Positions 6,017 through 11,935 of a DNA stretch of 11,935 nt are shown here, one piece after another. The stretch is from positions 1 to 11,935 of the forward strand of contig JAEYOJ010000149.1 in the NCBI GenBank assembly GCA_023411815.1. The letters are read 5' to 3'. The stretch comes from Pseudomonadota bacterium. GTDB lineage: Bacteria; Desulfobacterota; Desulfovibrionia; Desulfovibrionales; Desulfovibrionaceae. Below the pieces are notes generated by a model, which ran no database searches, was not told the DNA's origin, and saw only the letters and a list, made by a program, of their open reading frames with translations. Within the stretch, counting starts at the first letter, position 1. Each line of letters begins with the position of its first letter. The position numbers were made by a program, and so were the translations under genes.

Positions 6017-6517
6017 ATGCTCGTCGCAATCATATCGGACACGCACCTCAGCGAGCCCACTCCGGCCTTCCGTCGCGCCTTTGAGCGCCACATTGAGCCC
6101 GCCGACGCGGTCCTGCACTGCGGCGACATCACCGGCGCGGCAATGCTGCGCTACTTCGAAGCCTCGCATCCGGCATTCCAAGCCGTGCTGGGCAACTGCG
6201 ACGCCGCAAGCGGCGGCATGGACCTCCCGCCGATGCGCAGGCTGGAGCTGGCCGGCTTCCATATAGGCATGGCCCACGGCTGGGGCCCGCGCAGCCGCGT
6301 GGGGCTCACGGTCCTGGAGGCCTTCGGTCCAGGGCTGGACATAGTCTGTTACGGCCACACGCACCGGCCGCACTGGGAGAAGATCGGCCCCACCTGGCTG
6401 CTCAACCCCGGCAGTCTCGATCTTGTCCGTGAGGAGCGGCCTAGCCTGGCGTTGCTGACTTTGGAGCCTGGCCGCGAGCCGGCCTGCGAGCACGTATCGG
6501 TGTCAGGTTGTGACTGA
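6017..6517 (+). CDS. YfcE/MJ0936-type metallophosphoesterase
   Basis: The product is 166 residues, the usual size of the small calcineurin-like phosphodiesterases. All metal ligands can be seen in order: Asp8 and His10 (ISDTH), Asp37 (CGDIT), Asn60 (LGNCD), His87 (MAHGW), and His114 and His116 (YGHTHRP). The closing LLNPGSL is also typical. Such enzymes bind two divalent metals, often Mn, and split phosphodiesters in vitro; the natural substrate of YfcE itself is unsettled. The gene starts two bases after the HD gene, with a purine-rich GGAAAAG just inside that gene as ribosome site. Pairing with a nucleotidase suggests a role in nucleotide turnover or signalling, which is inference. It appears soluble and cytosolic. 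Confidence 0.9.
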   Translation: MLVAIISDTHLSEPTPAFRRAFERHIEPADAVLHCGDITGAAMLRYFEASHPAFQAVLGNCDAASGGMDLPPMRRLELAGFHIGMAHGWGPRSRVGLTVLEAFGPGLDIVCYGHTHRPHWEKIGPTWLLNPGSLDLVREERPSLALLTLEPGREPACEHVSVSGCD

Positions 6518-6542
6518 AGCAGCTTTACAAGCAAGTGTTCCC

Positions 6543-6917
6543 ATGATGCGATTCCTTGTCCTTTCCCTCATCACAGGCCTGCTATGCGGCTGCAGCTCCA
6601 GGCAGATGCACCACGGCAGCCTGGATTCCTGGGTCGGCGCGCCCATAGTCAGCTACATCCAGGCCAATGGCCAGCCGAGCGGAAGGCGCGATTTGCCCAA
6701 CGGCTATGCCGTGTACTCGTTCACCAGCACCGGCAGCGGATACAAACCCATCGAGGGCCAATCTAATCACGAGCCACGCAGCTATGGCACCACTCGCGGG
6801 GTCGAGGGGAGCCTCTACAAGGACTCCCGCCTGGATCTGTCCTGCACGGTCTGGCTTGAGACGGGCAAGGACGGGCATATCGTGCGCTGGCGGCAGCAAG
6901 GCAACAACTGCTATTGA
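6543..6917 (+). CDS. small orphan lipoprotein, function unknown
   Basis: The product is 124 residues from ATG 6543; a second ATG directly follows, and a GTG at 6510 would overlap the previous gene by 8 bases. None has a clear Shine-Dalgarno, so the start is uncertain. I prefer 6543 because it gives a clean signal peptide: MMRFLVLSLITGLLCGC, Cys17 as lipidation site, Ser at +2 for the outer membrane. The mature part has LDSWVGAPIVSYIQANGQPS, then DLPNGYAVYSFTS, and closes with two further cysteines (LSCTVWLE and GNNCY) around a strand-turn-strand, perhaps a disulfide. The 'W-G-P...G-P...Y-Y' pattern faintly recalls the small SmpA/BamE-like fold, but I do not recognise the family. It is the last gene before a strong terminator. 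Confidence 0.7.
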   Translation: MMRFLVLSLITGLLCGCSSRQMHHGSLDSWVGAPIVSYIQANGQPSGRRDLPNGYAVYSFTSTGSGYKPIEGQSNHEPRSYGTTRGVEGSLYKDSRLDLSCTVWLETGKDGHIVRWRQQGNNCY

Positions 6918-6957
6918 TTGCGCGAGTCTGCTTGGCCGCCATCAAAATCTCGCCATA

Positions 6958-6991
6958 AAAAAGGGCCGCCCCGCATGGGACGGCCCTTTTT
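6958..6991. terminator. bidirectional intrinsic terminator between convergent genes
   Basis: AAAAAGGGCCG (6958-6968) pairs with CGGCCCTTTTT (6981-6991), and three inner pairs (CCC with GGG) surround the loop GCAT. The A run and T run at the two ends make it work in both directions. It sits between the small lipoprotein gene and the converging ppiD-like gene and should end both transcripts. Confidence 0.93.
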
Positions 6992-7012
6992 CTTGTGTTT
7001 CGCTAAGCTTGT

Positions 7013-8908
7013 CTATTCCAGGTACTGCGGGTTGACGAGCTCGATCTTGGCTTCGGAGCGCAGGCTCTCGATGAAGGCCTGATACAGCTCCTGCTCACGG
7101 CTCTGGGTCAGGGCCGCGATCCACATGTCCTTCTGGCTTTGCCACTCCGACTCGGGAGCAGGAACGAGCTTGTCGAGCCTGGCCACGTACCAGCCGGCGG
7201 GCGAGGAGTAGGCGCCGGGCAGCCATTCGCCGGCCTTGGCCGCAAAGGCGTCCTTGGCCAGATCCTGGCTGGCTCCCAGCCCAGCCACCGTTCCCTTGCG
7301 GTCGAAGGGCTCGCTGGTCTTGAGTTGGGGCAGGCTGGCCGCCGCCTGCGCGCGCTCGGAAGGGTCGGCGAGCTGCTTGGCCAGGGCCTGGGCCTTGGCC
7401 TTGGACAGCTCAAGGGCCTTGTCGCGCTTGAGCAGCGTTTCGATCTGCACGCGCACCTCTTCCAGCGGCTTGACGAACTCGGGCTTGCTGCCGGTCTTCT
7501 CGGCCAGGATGTATCCGTTGCCAGAGGAAACCGGCGTTTCGGTCAGTTCGCCGTCGGCCAGGGAAAAGATGACCCGCTTGGCCTCATCGTTCAGCCCTAT
7601 GCCGGCCGGACCGGCCGACTCGGAGAACATGCCGCTGTCACGGGGAGTCATGTGCAGGTTCTTGGCGATCTTCGCCAGGGAGGCACCAGAGACGGCCAGG
7701 TCCGTAGCCTCGTCCAGGGCATCGCCCACGAGGGAGGCCGCCTTGTCGCGCGCGAGTTCGCCGCGGATGTCGGACTCGACCTCGGCCAGGGGTATCCGGC
7801 CTGGCTCGCGGCGCTCCTCGAGCTTGATGATGTGCCAGCCGAACTCCGTACGCACCGGAGCGCTGACCTCACCGGGCTTGAGGGCGAAGACGGCTTCTTC
7901 GAAGGCCGGGACCATGCGGCCGCGGCCGAACCAGCCAAGGTCTCCTCCCGAGGAGTTGCTGGGCCCCTCGGAGAACTTCTTGGCCACGTCTGCGAAGCTC
8001 AGTCCGCCGGTGATCTTCTTGCGGATGTCATCGATCTTGGCCTTGGCCGTATCCACGTCCTCCTTCGGCGCATCCTTGGCGACCTTTACGAGGATGTGGC
8101 TGGCGCGGACTTCTTCCTGGCGCTGGAACTTGTCCGCATTGGCCTCGTAGTACTGTCTGACCTCCTCGGCCGAGACCTGGTCGGGTCGGGCCATCTGCTC
8201 GGGAGAGAAGAGCAGGTAGGAGATGCGCGCCTGGGCCGGAACGGTGAAGCGGCCCTTGTTCTGCTCGTAGTAGCCGGAGACCTCTTCCTCGCTGGGCGTG
8301 ACCTGGGCGGTGAACTCCTCCAGGGGGAAGATGGCGTAGCTGACCACGGCCGTGTCGCGGATGAACGCGAAGTGGTCGCGGGCCTCCTGCTCGCTGGCCT
8401 TGGCCGGCAGGGTGGCCATCTGGCGCATCTTGTCCAGCAGAAGCTCCGTGCGCATGGCCGACTCGTAGGCGGCTTCGGTCATGCCGTTGGCGCGCAGCAG
8501 GCGGCGGTAGAGTTCGTAGTCGAAACCGCCGTTGTCGCCCAGGAAGTGGGGCGTGGACTTGATGACGTCGCGGATTTCATCGTCCGAGACGGTCATGTTT
8601 ATGTCCTTGGCCTTCTGGCGCACCAGTTCGGCGTCGACGAGCTGGCTGAACACCTGGCGGCGCAGGCCGAGCTGCCTGAGCATGTCGGCGTTCAGGTCCG
8701 GGAAGCGCATGCGCAGCTGTTCCGTGGCCCGCTCCAGGGCCTGGCGGTATTCGGTCACCTTGACGGGCGTGTCGTTGACGTAGCCCACCACGGAGCCCTT
8801 CTGGCTCCGGAAGCTGCCCACGCCCCAGAAGACGAAGACGACGATTATGATGCCGAAGACGATCTTGACGCCCCAGCCGCGGGCATTCTGACGAATGGGA
8901 TCGAGCAT
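7013..8908 (-). CDS. PpiD-like membrane-anchored peptidyl-prolyl isomerase (SurA_N + parvulin)
   Basis: The product is 631 residues from the ATG at 8908. GGAGA lies 5 bases upstream, and the longer frame would run into the aconitase gene. Residues 14-31 (VKIVFGIIIVVFVFWGVG) form one membrane anchor preceded by Arg and Lys, placing the bulk in the periplasm. Residues 35-185 are a SurA-N/PpiD-type helical chaperone region. Residues 266-365 are a parvulin domain with ASHILVKV, GGDLGWFGRGRMVPAFE and GWHII; the conserved His271 and His359 are present. Two weaker copies of the second half of the parvulin fold follow (about 441-472 and 546-580). PpiD works at the SecYEG exit as a folding helper for envelope proteins. 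It lies 10 bases after the aconitase stop and ends at a terminator, so it is probably the last gene of that transcript. Confidence 0.9.
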   Translation of the reverse strand: MLDPIRQNARGWGVKIVFGIIIVVFVFWGVGSFRSQKGSVVGYVNDTPVKVTEYRQALERATEQLRMRFPDLNADMLRQLGLRRQVFSQLVDAELVRQKAKDINMTVSDDEIRDVIKSTPHFLGDNGGFDYELYRRLLRANGMTEAAYESAMRTELLLDKMRQMATLPAKASEQEARDHFAFIRDTAVVSYAIFPLEEFTAQVTPSEEEVSGYYEQNKGRFTVPAQARISYLLFSPEQMARPDQVSAEEVRQYYEANADKFQRQEEVRASHILVKVAKDAPKEDVDTAKAKIDDIRKKITGGLSFADVAKKFSEGPSNSSGGDLGWFGRGRMVPAFEEAVFALKPGEVSAPVRTEFGWHIIKLEERREPGRIPLAEVESDIRGELARDKAASLVGDALDEATDLAVSGASLAKIAKNLHMTPRDSGMFSESAGPAGIGLNDEAKRVIFSLADGELTETPVSSGNGYILAEKTGSKPEFVKPLEEVRVQIETLLKRDKALELSKAKAQALAKQLADPSERAQAAASLPQLKTSEPFDRKGTVAGLGASQDLAKDAFAAKAGEWLPGAYSSPAGWYVARLDKLVPAPESEWQSQKDMWIAALTQSREQELYQAFIESLRSEAKIELVNPQYLE

Positions 8909-8918
8909 AGGTTCTCCG

Positions 8919-10844
8919 TTAGGAGCCGGCCGGACGGCCGACGGTGTTGAGTAGTCCGCCGGCATTGATAATGGCCAGTTCCTGTGCAGTCAAATCGTTG
9001 CCCACCTGAATCCGTTGGCCTGTTCCCAGGGTCAGCTCGACCGTGCCGCCGGGTGTGATCTCGGCGGCCGGGATGGTTACGGAATCGCCCTGGTTGAACT
9101 TGGCGTAATCGTCCTTGTCGGTCAGCAGCAGCGGCAGGATGCCGAAGTTGACCAGGTTGGCGCGGTGGATGCGAGCCAGCGACTTGACGATGACGGCCTT
9201 GACCCCGAGGTAGCGCGGGCCGAGGGCCGCGTGCTCGCGGCTGGAGCCCTGGCCGTAGTTTTCGCCGCCCACGATGACGCCCTTGCCCGCTGCCTGGATG
9301 CGGCCCACGAAGGCTTCGTCCACGCGGCCGAAGATGTGCTTGCTGATGGCCGGGATGTTCGAGCGCAGGGCCGTGATCTCCGCGCCGGCGGGCAGGATGT
9401 GGTCCGTGGTGATGTCGTCGCCGACCTTGATGGCCACCGGGGCCTCGATGCTGGCGGGCATGGCCTCGAAGGGCGGCAGGGGCGCGATGTTCGGGCCGCG
9501 CAGGATCTCGATCTTGGAGCCGTCCTCGGGCGGGTAGACGAACAGGTGGCGGATGTCCGGTGCCTTTTCGGGCAGTTCGGGCTTGGCCGGAGGCGTGCCC
9601 CAGCCGGCCGGGTCGGAGAACTCGCCGCGCAGGGCGATCATGGCCGCCGTGGCCGGGCTGACCAGATAGACCTGGGCATCCTTGGTGGCGCTGCGGCCCT
9701 CGAAGTTGCGGTTGAAGGTGCGCACGCTCACGCCGCCGGACACGGGCGAGCCGCCCATGCCGATGCACGGGCCGCATGCGGCCTCCAGCAGGCGCGCGCC
9801 GGAATCCAGCAGCGGATCGATGAGCCCTTCCGAGGAGAGCATCTTGAGCACCTGCTTGGAGCCGGGCGCGATGAGCAGGTCGGTCTCGGGCTTGACCCGC
9901 CTGTCCTTGAGCAGCAGGGCCACGGTCTTGAGGTCCGCGTAGCTGGAGTTGGTGCACGAGCCGATGCAGGACTGCTCGACCTTGGTGCCGGCCATGTCCT
10001 TGATGCGCACGCGGCGGTCCGGCATGTGCGGGGCGGCGGCCAGCGGCTCCAGGGCACCCAGGTCGATACGGATATCCTCGTCGTAGGTGGCGCCCTCGTC
10101 GGCCAGCAGCTCGACGAAATCCTCCTCGCGGCCCATGGACTTGAGGAACCTGCGGGTCTGCCCGTCGCTGGGGAAGATGGAGGTGGTCGCGCCGAGCTCG
10201 GCGCCCATGTTCGTGATAGTCGCGCGCTCGGGCACGCTTAGCGTGGCCACGCCGGGGCCGGCGTACTCGAAGACCTTGCCCACGCCGCCCTTGACCGTCA
10301 GCTCGCCCAGCAGGTGCAGGATGATGTCCTTGGCCGAGGCCCAGCCTCGCAGCTCGCCGTCGAGCCAGACGCGTACGACCTTGGGGCAGGGCAGGAAGTA
10401 GGCCTCGCCGCCCATGGCCAGGGCCACGGACAGTCCGCCCGCGCCCATGGCCAGCGAACCAACTCCGCCGGCGGTGGGCGTGTGGCTGTCAGAGCCGATG
10501 AGCGTCTTGCCGGGCTTGGCGAAGTTCTCGAGGTGCAGTTGGTGACAGATGCCCGTGCCCGGAGGCGAGAAGATGATGCCGTACTTGGCCGCCACGGTGC
10601 GCAGGTAGCGATGGTCGTCCGGGTTGCGGAAGCCCATCTGCAGCGTGTTGTGGTCCACGTAGCTCACCGAAAGCTCGGTGCGCACGCGGCTCACGCCCAT
10701 GGCCTCGAACTGCAGGTAGGCCATGGTGCCCGTGGCGTCCTGGGTCAGAGTCTGGTCGATGCGTATGCCGATCTCGCTGCCGGGCGTCAGCTCGCCCTTG
10801 ACCAGATGCTTTTCCAAAATCTTGCGCGTGATATTCTGCGCCAT
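8919..10844 (-). CDS. aconitate hydratase (short, Aquifex/Desulfovibrio type)
   Basis: Aconitase interconverts citrate and isocitrate through cis-aconitate. The product is 641 residues, shorter than the roughly 750-900 of mitochondrial or AcnA enzymes and typical of the 'putative aconitate hydratase' subgroup of anaerobes and Aquifex. AAAGGAG 7 bases before the ATG supports the start. The three 4Fe-4S ligands are Cys297 (SCIGSCTNS) and Cys357/Cys360 (AACGPCIGMGG). Also seen are GSDSHTPTAGG (117-127), FNRNFEGR (377-384), the swivel-domain opening DDITTDHILPAG (476-487), and ENYGQGSSREHAA with the catalytic Ser/Arg pair (534-536). The missing bases of AcnA-type proteins are mainly in the N-terminal domain. 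The related isopropylmalate isomerase is less likely, since large and small domains are fused and the length is right. Gene order points to transcription with the flanking genes. Confidence 0.93.
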   Translation of the reverse strand: MAQNITRKILEKHLVKGELTPGSEIGIRIDQTLTQDATGTMAYLQFEAMGVSRVRTELSVSYVDHNTLQMGFRNPDDHRYLRTVAAKYGIIFSPPGTGICHQLHLENFAKPGKTLIGSDSHTPTAGGVGSLAMGAGGLSVALAMGGEAYFLPCPKVVRVWLDGELRGWASAKDIILHLLGELTVKGGVGKVFEYAGPGVATLSVPERATITNMGAELGATTSIFPSDGQTRRFLKSMGREEDFVELLADEGATYDEDIRIDLGALEPLAAAPHMPDRRVRIKDMAGTKVEQSCIGSCTNSSYADLKTVALLLKDRRVKPETDLLIAPGSKQVLKMLSSEGLIDPLLDSGARLLEAACGPCIGMGGSPVSGGVSVRTFNRNFEGRSATKDAQVYLVSPATAAMIALRGEFSDPAGWGTPPAKPELPEKAPDIRHLFVYPPEDGSKIEILRGPNIAPLPPFEAMPASIEAPVAIKVGDDITTDHILPAGAEITALRSNIPAISKHIFGRVDEAFVGRIQAAGKGVIVGGENYGQGSSREHAALGPRYLGVKAVIVKSLARIHRANLVNFGILPLLLTDKDDYAKFNQGDSVTIPAAEITPGGTVELTLGTGQRIQVGNDLTAQELAIINAGGLLNTVGRPAGS

Positions 10845-10929
10845 GCTCTGCTCCTTTCTGCCTGGCGTAAAAAGGAAATGTGTGGCTGGTTTACTGAAAG
10901 GGGGGGCGGGGCATGGCCGGCCGCGGTAA

Positions 10930-11202
10930 TTACTCCATGCCCAGTTCGATGCGCCGAATTCTGCGCCGGCGGATATCGATTTCGGTTTCCAGGCGCAGCT
11001 TGTCCTGCTGGGCCTGGAAGATCTCGTTGTTATGGAAAACGCCCTTGGCCGGGTCCTCGCTGTCGCGCAGCTGAATGACCCTGGCCTCGGCGGCCTTCTT
11101 GTCGGCCGTCAGGGCCTCGATCTGGGCCTGAAGGGCCGGTATGTCCCGCGTCTGATCGCTATTCGATGCGGATGCGTCGTTTTGGTTTCTGTTCTGGTTC
11201 AT
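10930..11202 (-). CDS. small coiled-coil protein of unknown function
   Basis: The product is 90 residues. AAGGA (11211-11215) lies 8 bases before the ATG at 11202, and the first 44 bases overlap the end of the upstream EPSP-synthase-like gene in another frame, pointing to translational coupling. Residues 1-20 are polar and rich in Asn, Gln, Ser and Asp with no fixed structure expected. Residues 21-47 (IPALQAQIEALTADKKAAEA onward) and 59-88 are two amphipathic helices with heptad spacing, joined by a DSEDPAKGVFHNN turn, so an antiparallel helical hairpin is likely. The end is strongly basic (DIRRRRIRRIE). A chorismate-mutase-like helix bundle was considered because of the aroA-like neighbour, but its signature residues are not seen. 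I do not recognise the family. The start and reading frame are well supported by the ribosome site. Confidence 0.75.
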   Translation of the reverse strand: MNQNRNQNDASASNSDQTRDIPALQAQIEALTADKKAAEARVIQLRDSEDPAKGVFHNNEIFQAQQDKLRLETEIDIRRRRIRRIELGME

Positions 11203-11935
11203 GTTCGGGTTCCTTGGGCTGCGGCAGCAGGCTGCGCACCGGCGAGCCGAGGCGGTTGTACAGGTTCCAGAAGCTTGGCCAGTGCGCCGTGAGCACGCCG
11301 GGGTTGGCCAGTCGGATGCCGGGGCGGACAAAGGCGAGCAGCGCCGCGGCAAGGGCGAACTCGACCGATGGCGCGCTCCAGATGCGCACGCCCTGCTCCC
11401 GGTCGAAGCCGGGCTCCAGGCGGATGACCGAGCCGTCGGCCGTGTGGGGCTTGCCGCAGGCTTCCAGGAATTCCAAGGCCTGGGACAGGAATACTTCGTC
11501 CGAACCGCAATCCAGGCTGGCTCCGCCGGGCGCTGCCGCGGCAAGGGCCAGAGCCAAAGGGGACGAGGCAAGGCCGGATGCGTTGAGACTGAGCCGATCG
11601 GGCCACGGGCGGACAGTGACGCCGGCAGCGGAACTGTCCAGGGCGAGGTCCAGCCCCACGGAGCCGAGCAGACGCTGTGTCTGCTGGAACATGGGGAGCG
11701 CGGCGGGCCAGGAGCCCACGAGGCGCGCGCGCCCGCCTATGAAGCGGGGCATGGCCAGCACCGTGGCCGTAATGAGCCGGTCCATGGGCAGCCCGGGCGC
11801 GGCAGGGAGCCTGGGCGTGGCGTGGGGCACGCTAAACGAGCCGGGCTCAGCCTTGAACGGGATGCCGCACAAGGTGAGCACCAGGGCCGCGTCGGCCAGG
11901 GCGTCGGCCACGGGCGAATCCGGGTCGTACTCGAG
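11159..11935 (-). CDS. EPSP-synthase-fold protein, C-terminal part, active-site residues apparently lost (partial)
   Basis: The last 258 residues are present; the start lies beyond the window edge. The pattern is that of the AroA/MurA fold, several alpha/beta repeats each with an alanine-rich helix: about 7-45, 49-110 (GLPMDRLITATVLAMPRFIG), 113-175 (LALALAAAAPGG, ALEFLEACG) and 184-230. The end GVLTAHWPSFWNLYNRLG matches the place of the family's last 'V-K-T-F-P-F-L-LG' motif. EPSP synthase joins shikimate-3-phosphate and phosphoenolpyruvate. By eye, the E. coli residues Asp313, Glu341/Arg344, Arg386 and Lys411 have no counterpart here: the stretches read ASSPLALA, GSDEVFLSQ, SAPSVEFALA and LTAHWPSF. 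It may be a non-catalytic or altered relative rather than the pathway enzyme. A basic, Pro/Glu-rich tail (231-258) extends past the fold. The next gene overlaps its end by 44 bases. Confidence 0.6.
   Translation of the reverse strand, partial: LEYDPDSPVADALADAALVLTLCGIPFKAEPGSFSVPHATPRLPAAPGLPMDRLITATVLAMPRFIGGRARLVGSWPAALPMFQQTQRLLGSVGLDLALDSSAAGVTVRPWPDRLSLNASGLASSPLALALAAAAPGGASLDCGSDEVFLSQALEFLEACGKPHTADGSVIRLEPGFDREQGVRIWSAPSVEFALAAALLAFVRPGIRLANPGVLTAHWPSFWNLYNRLGSPVRSLLPQPKEPEHEPEQKPKRRIRIE

Noticed and set aside
7139..8950. Long plus-strand open frame of about 600 codons opposite the ppiD-like gene
   Set aside because: It is the antisense shadow of a high-GC gene with strong third-position bias. 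The minus-strand product has clear PpiD domains.
9015..10241. Long plus-strand open frame opposite aconitase
   Set aside because: Its translation is low-complexity Gly/Ala/Asp/His-rich sequence typical of antisense frames, while the minus strand encodes a complete aconitase.
10914..10922. GGCCGGCC-containing palindrome also present at 745-754
   Set aside because: The shared part is only nine GC-rich bases in a GC-rich genome, and the two contexts differ, so chance is sufficient.

Overview
The window is a high-GC, Gram-negative chromosomal segment. The most telling gene is an aconitase of the short, about 640-residue 'Aquifex/Desulfovibrio' type. Together with many outer-membrane lipoproteins, a membrane-anchored PpiD-like foldase and GC-rich intrinsic terminators, it suggests a deltaproteobacterium near Desulfovibrio. 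That placement is inferred from gene content and was not tested by a database search.

Layout, plus strand: the last 50 residues of a TolC-family efflux protein (to 155). A 755-base gene-free stretch follows, with a cluster of stem-loops, several dyad symmetries and a good sigma70-type promoter. The promoter leads into three tightly spaced lipoprotein genes (911-3612): an LPP20-like protein with an extra C-terminal domain, a CsgG/TolB-like protein with a FlgT-C-like domain, and a second, shorter LPP20-like protein. A strong hairpin, an operator-like palindrome and an extended -10 promoter precede argJ (4009-5190, arginine biosynthesis). Next come an HD-domain nucleotidase-like gene (5385-6014), a YfcE/MJ0936-type metallophosphoesterase two bases later (6017-6517) and a small orphan lipoprotein (6543-6917).

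Layout, minus strand, converging on a bidirectional terminator at 6958-6991: the C-terminal half of an EPSP-synthase-fold protein that appears to lack the usual catalytic residues (11935 to 11159), an overlapping 90-residue coiled-coil protein (11202-10930), aconitase (10844-8919) and PpiD-like peptidyl-prolyl isomerase (8908-7013). Spacing suggests these are co-transcribed.

Most of the window is core metabolism and envelope maintenance. The parts that look least described are the three-lipoprotein module, which shares domains with the FlgO/FlgP/FlgT flagellar ring and LpoB-type proteins but has no flagellar gene beside it, and the apparently catalytically degenerate EPSP-synthase homologue with its overlapping small partner. 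No rRNA, tRNA, CRISPR array, insertion sequence or phage gene was recognised.
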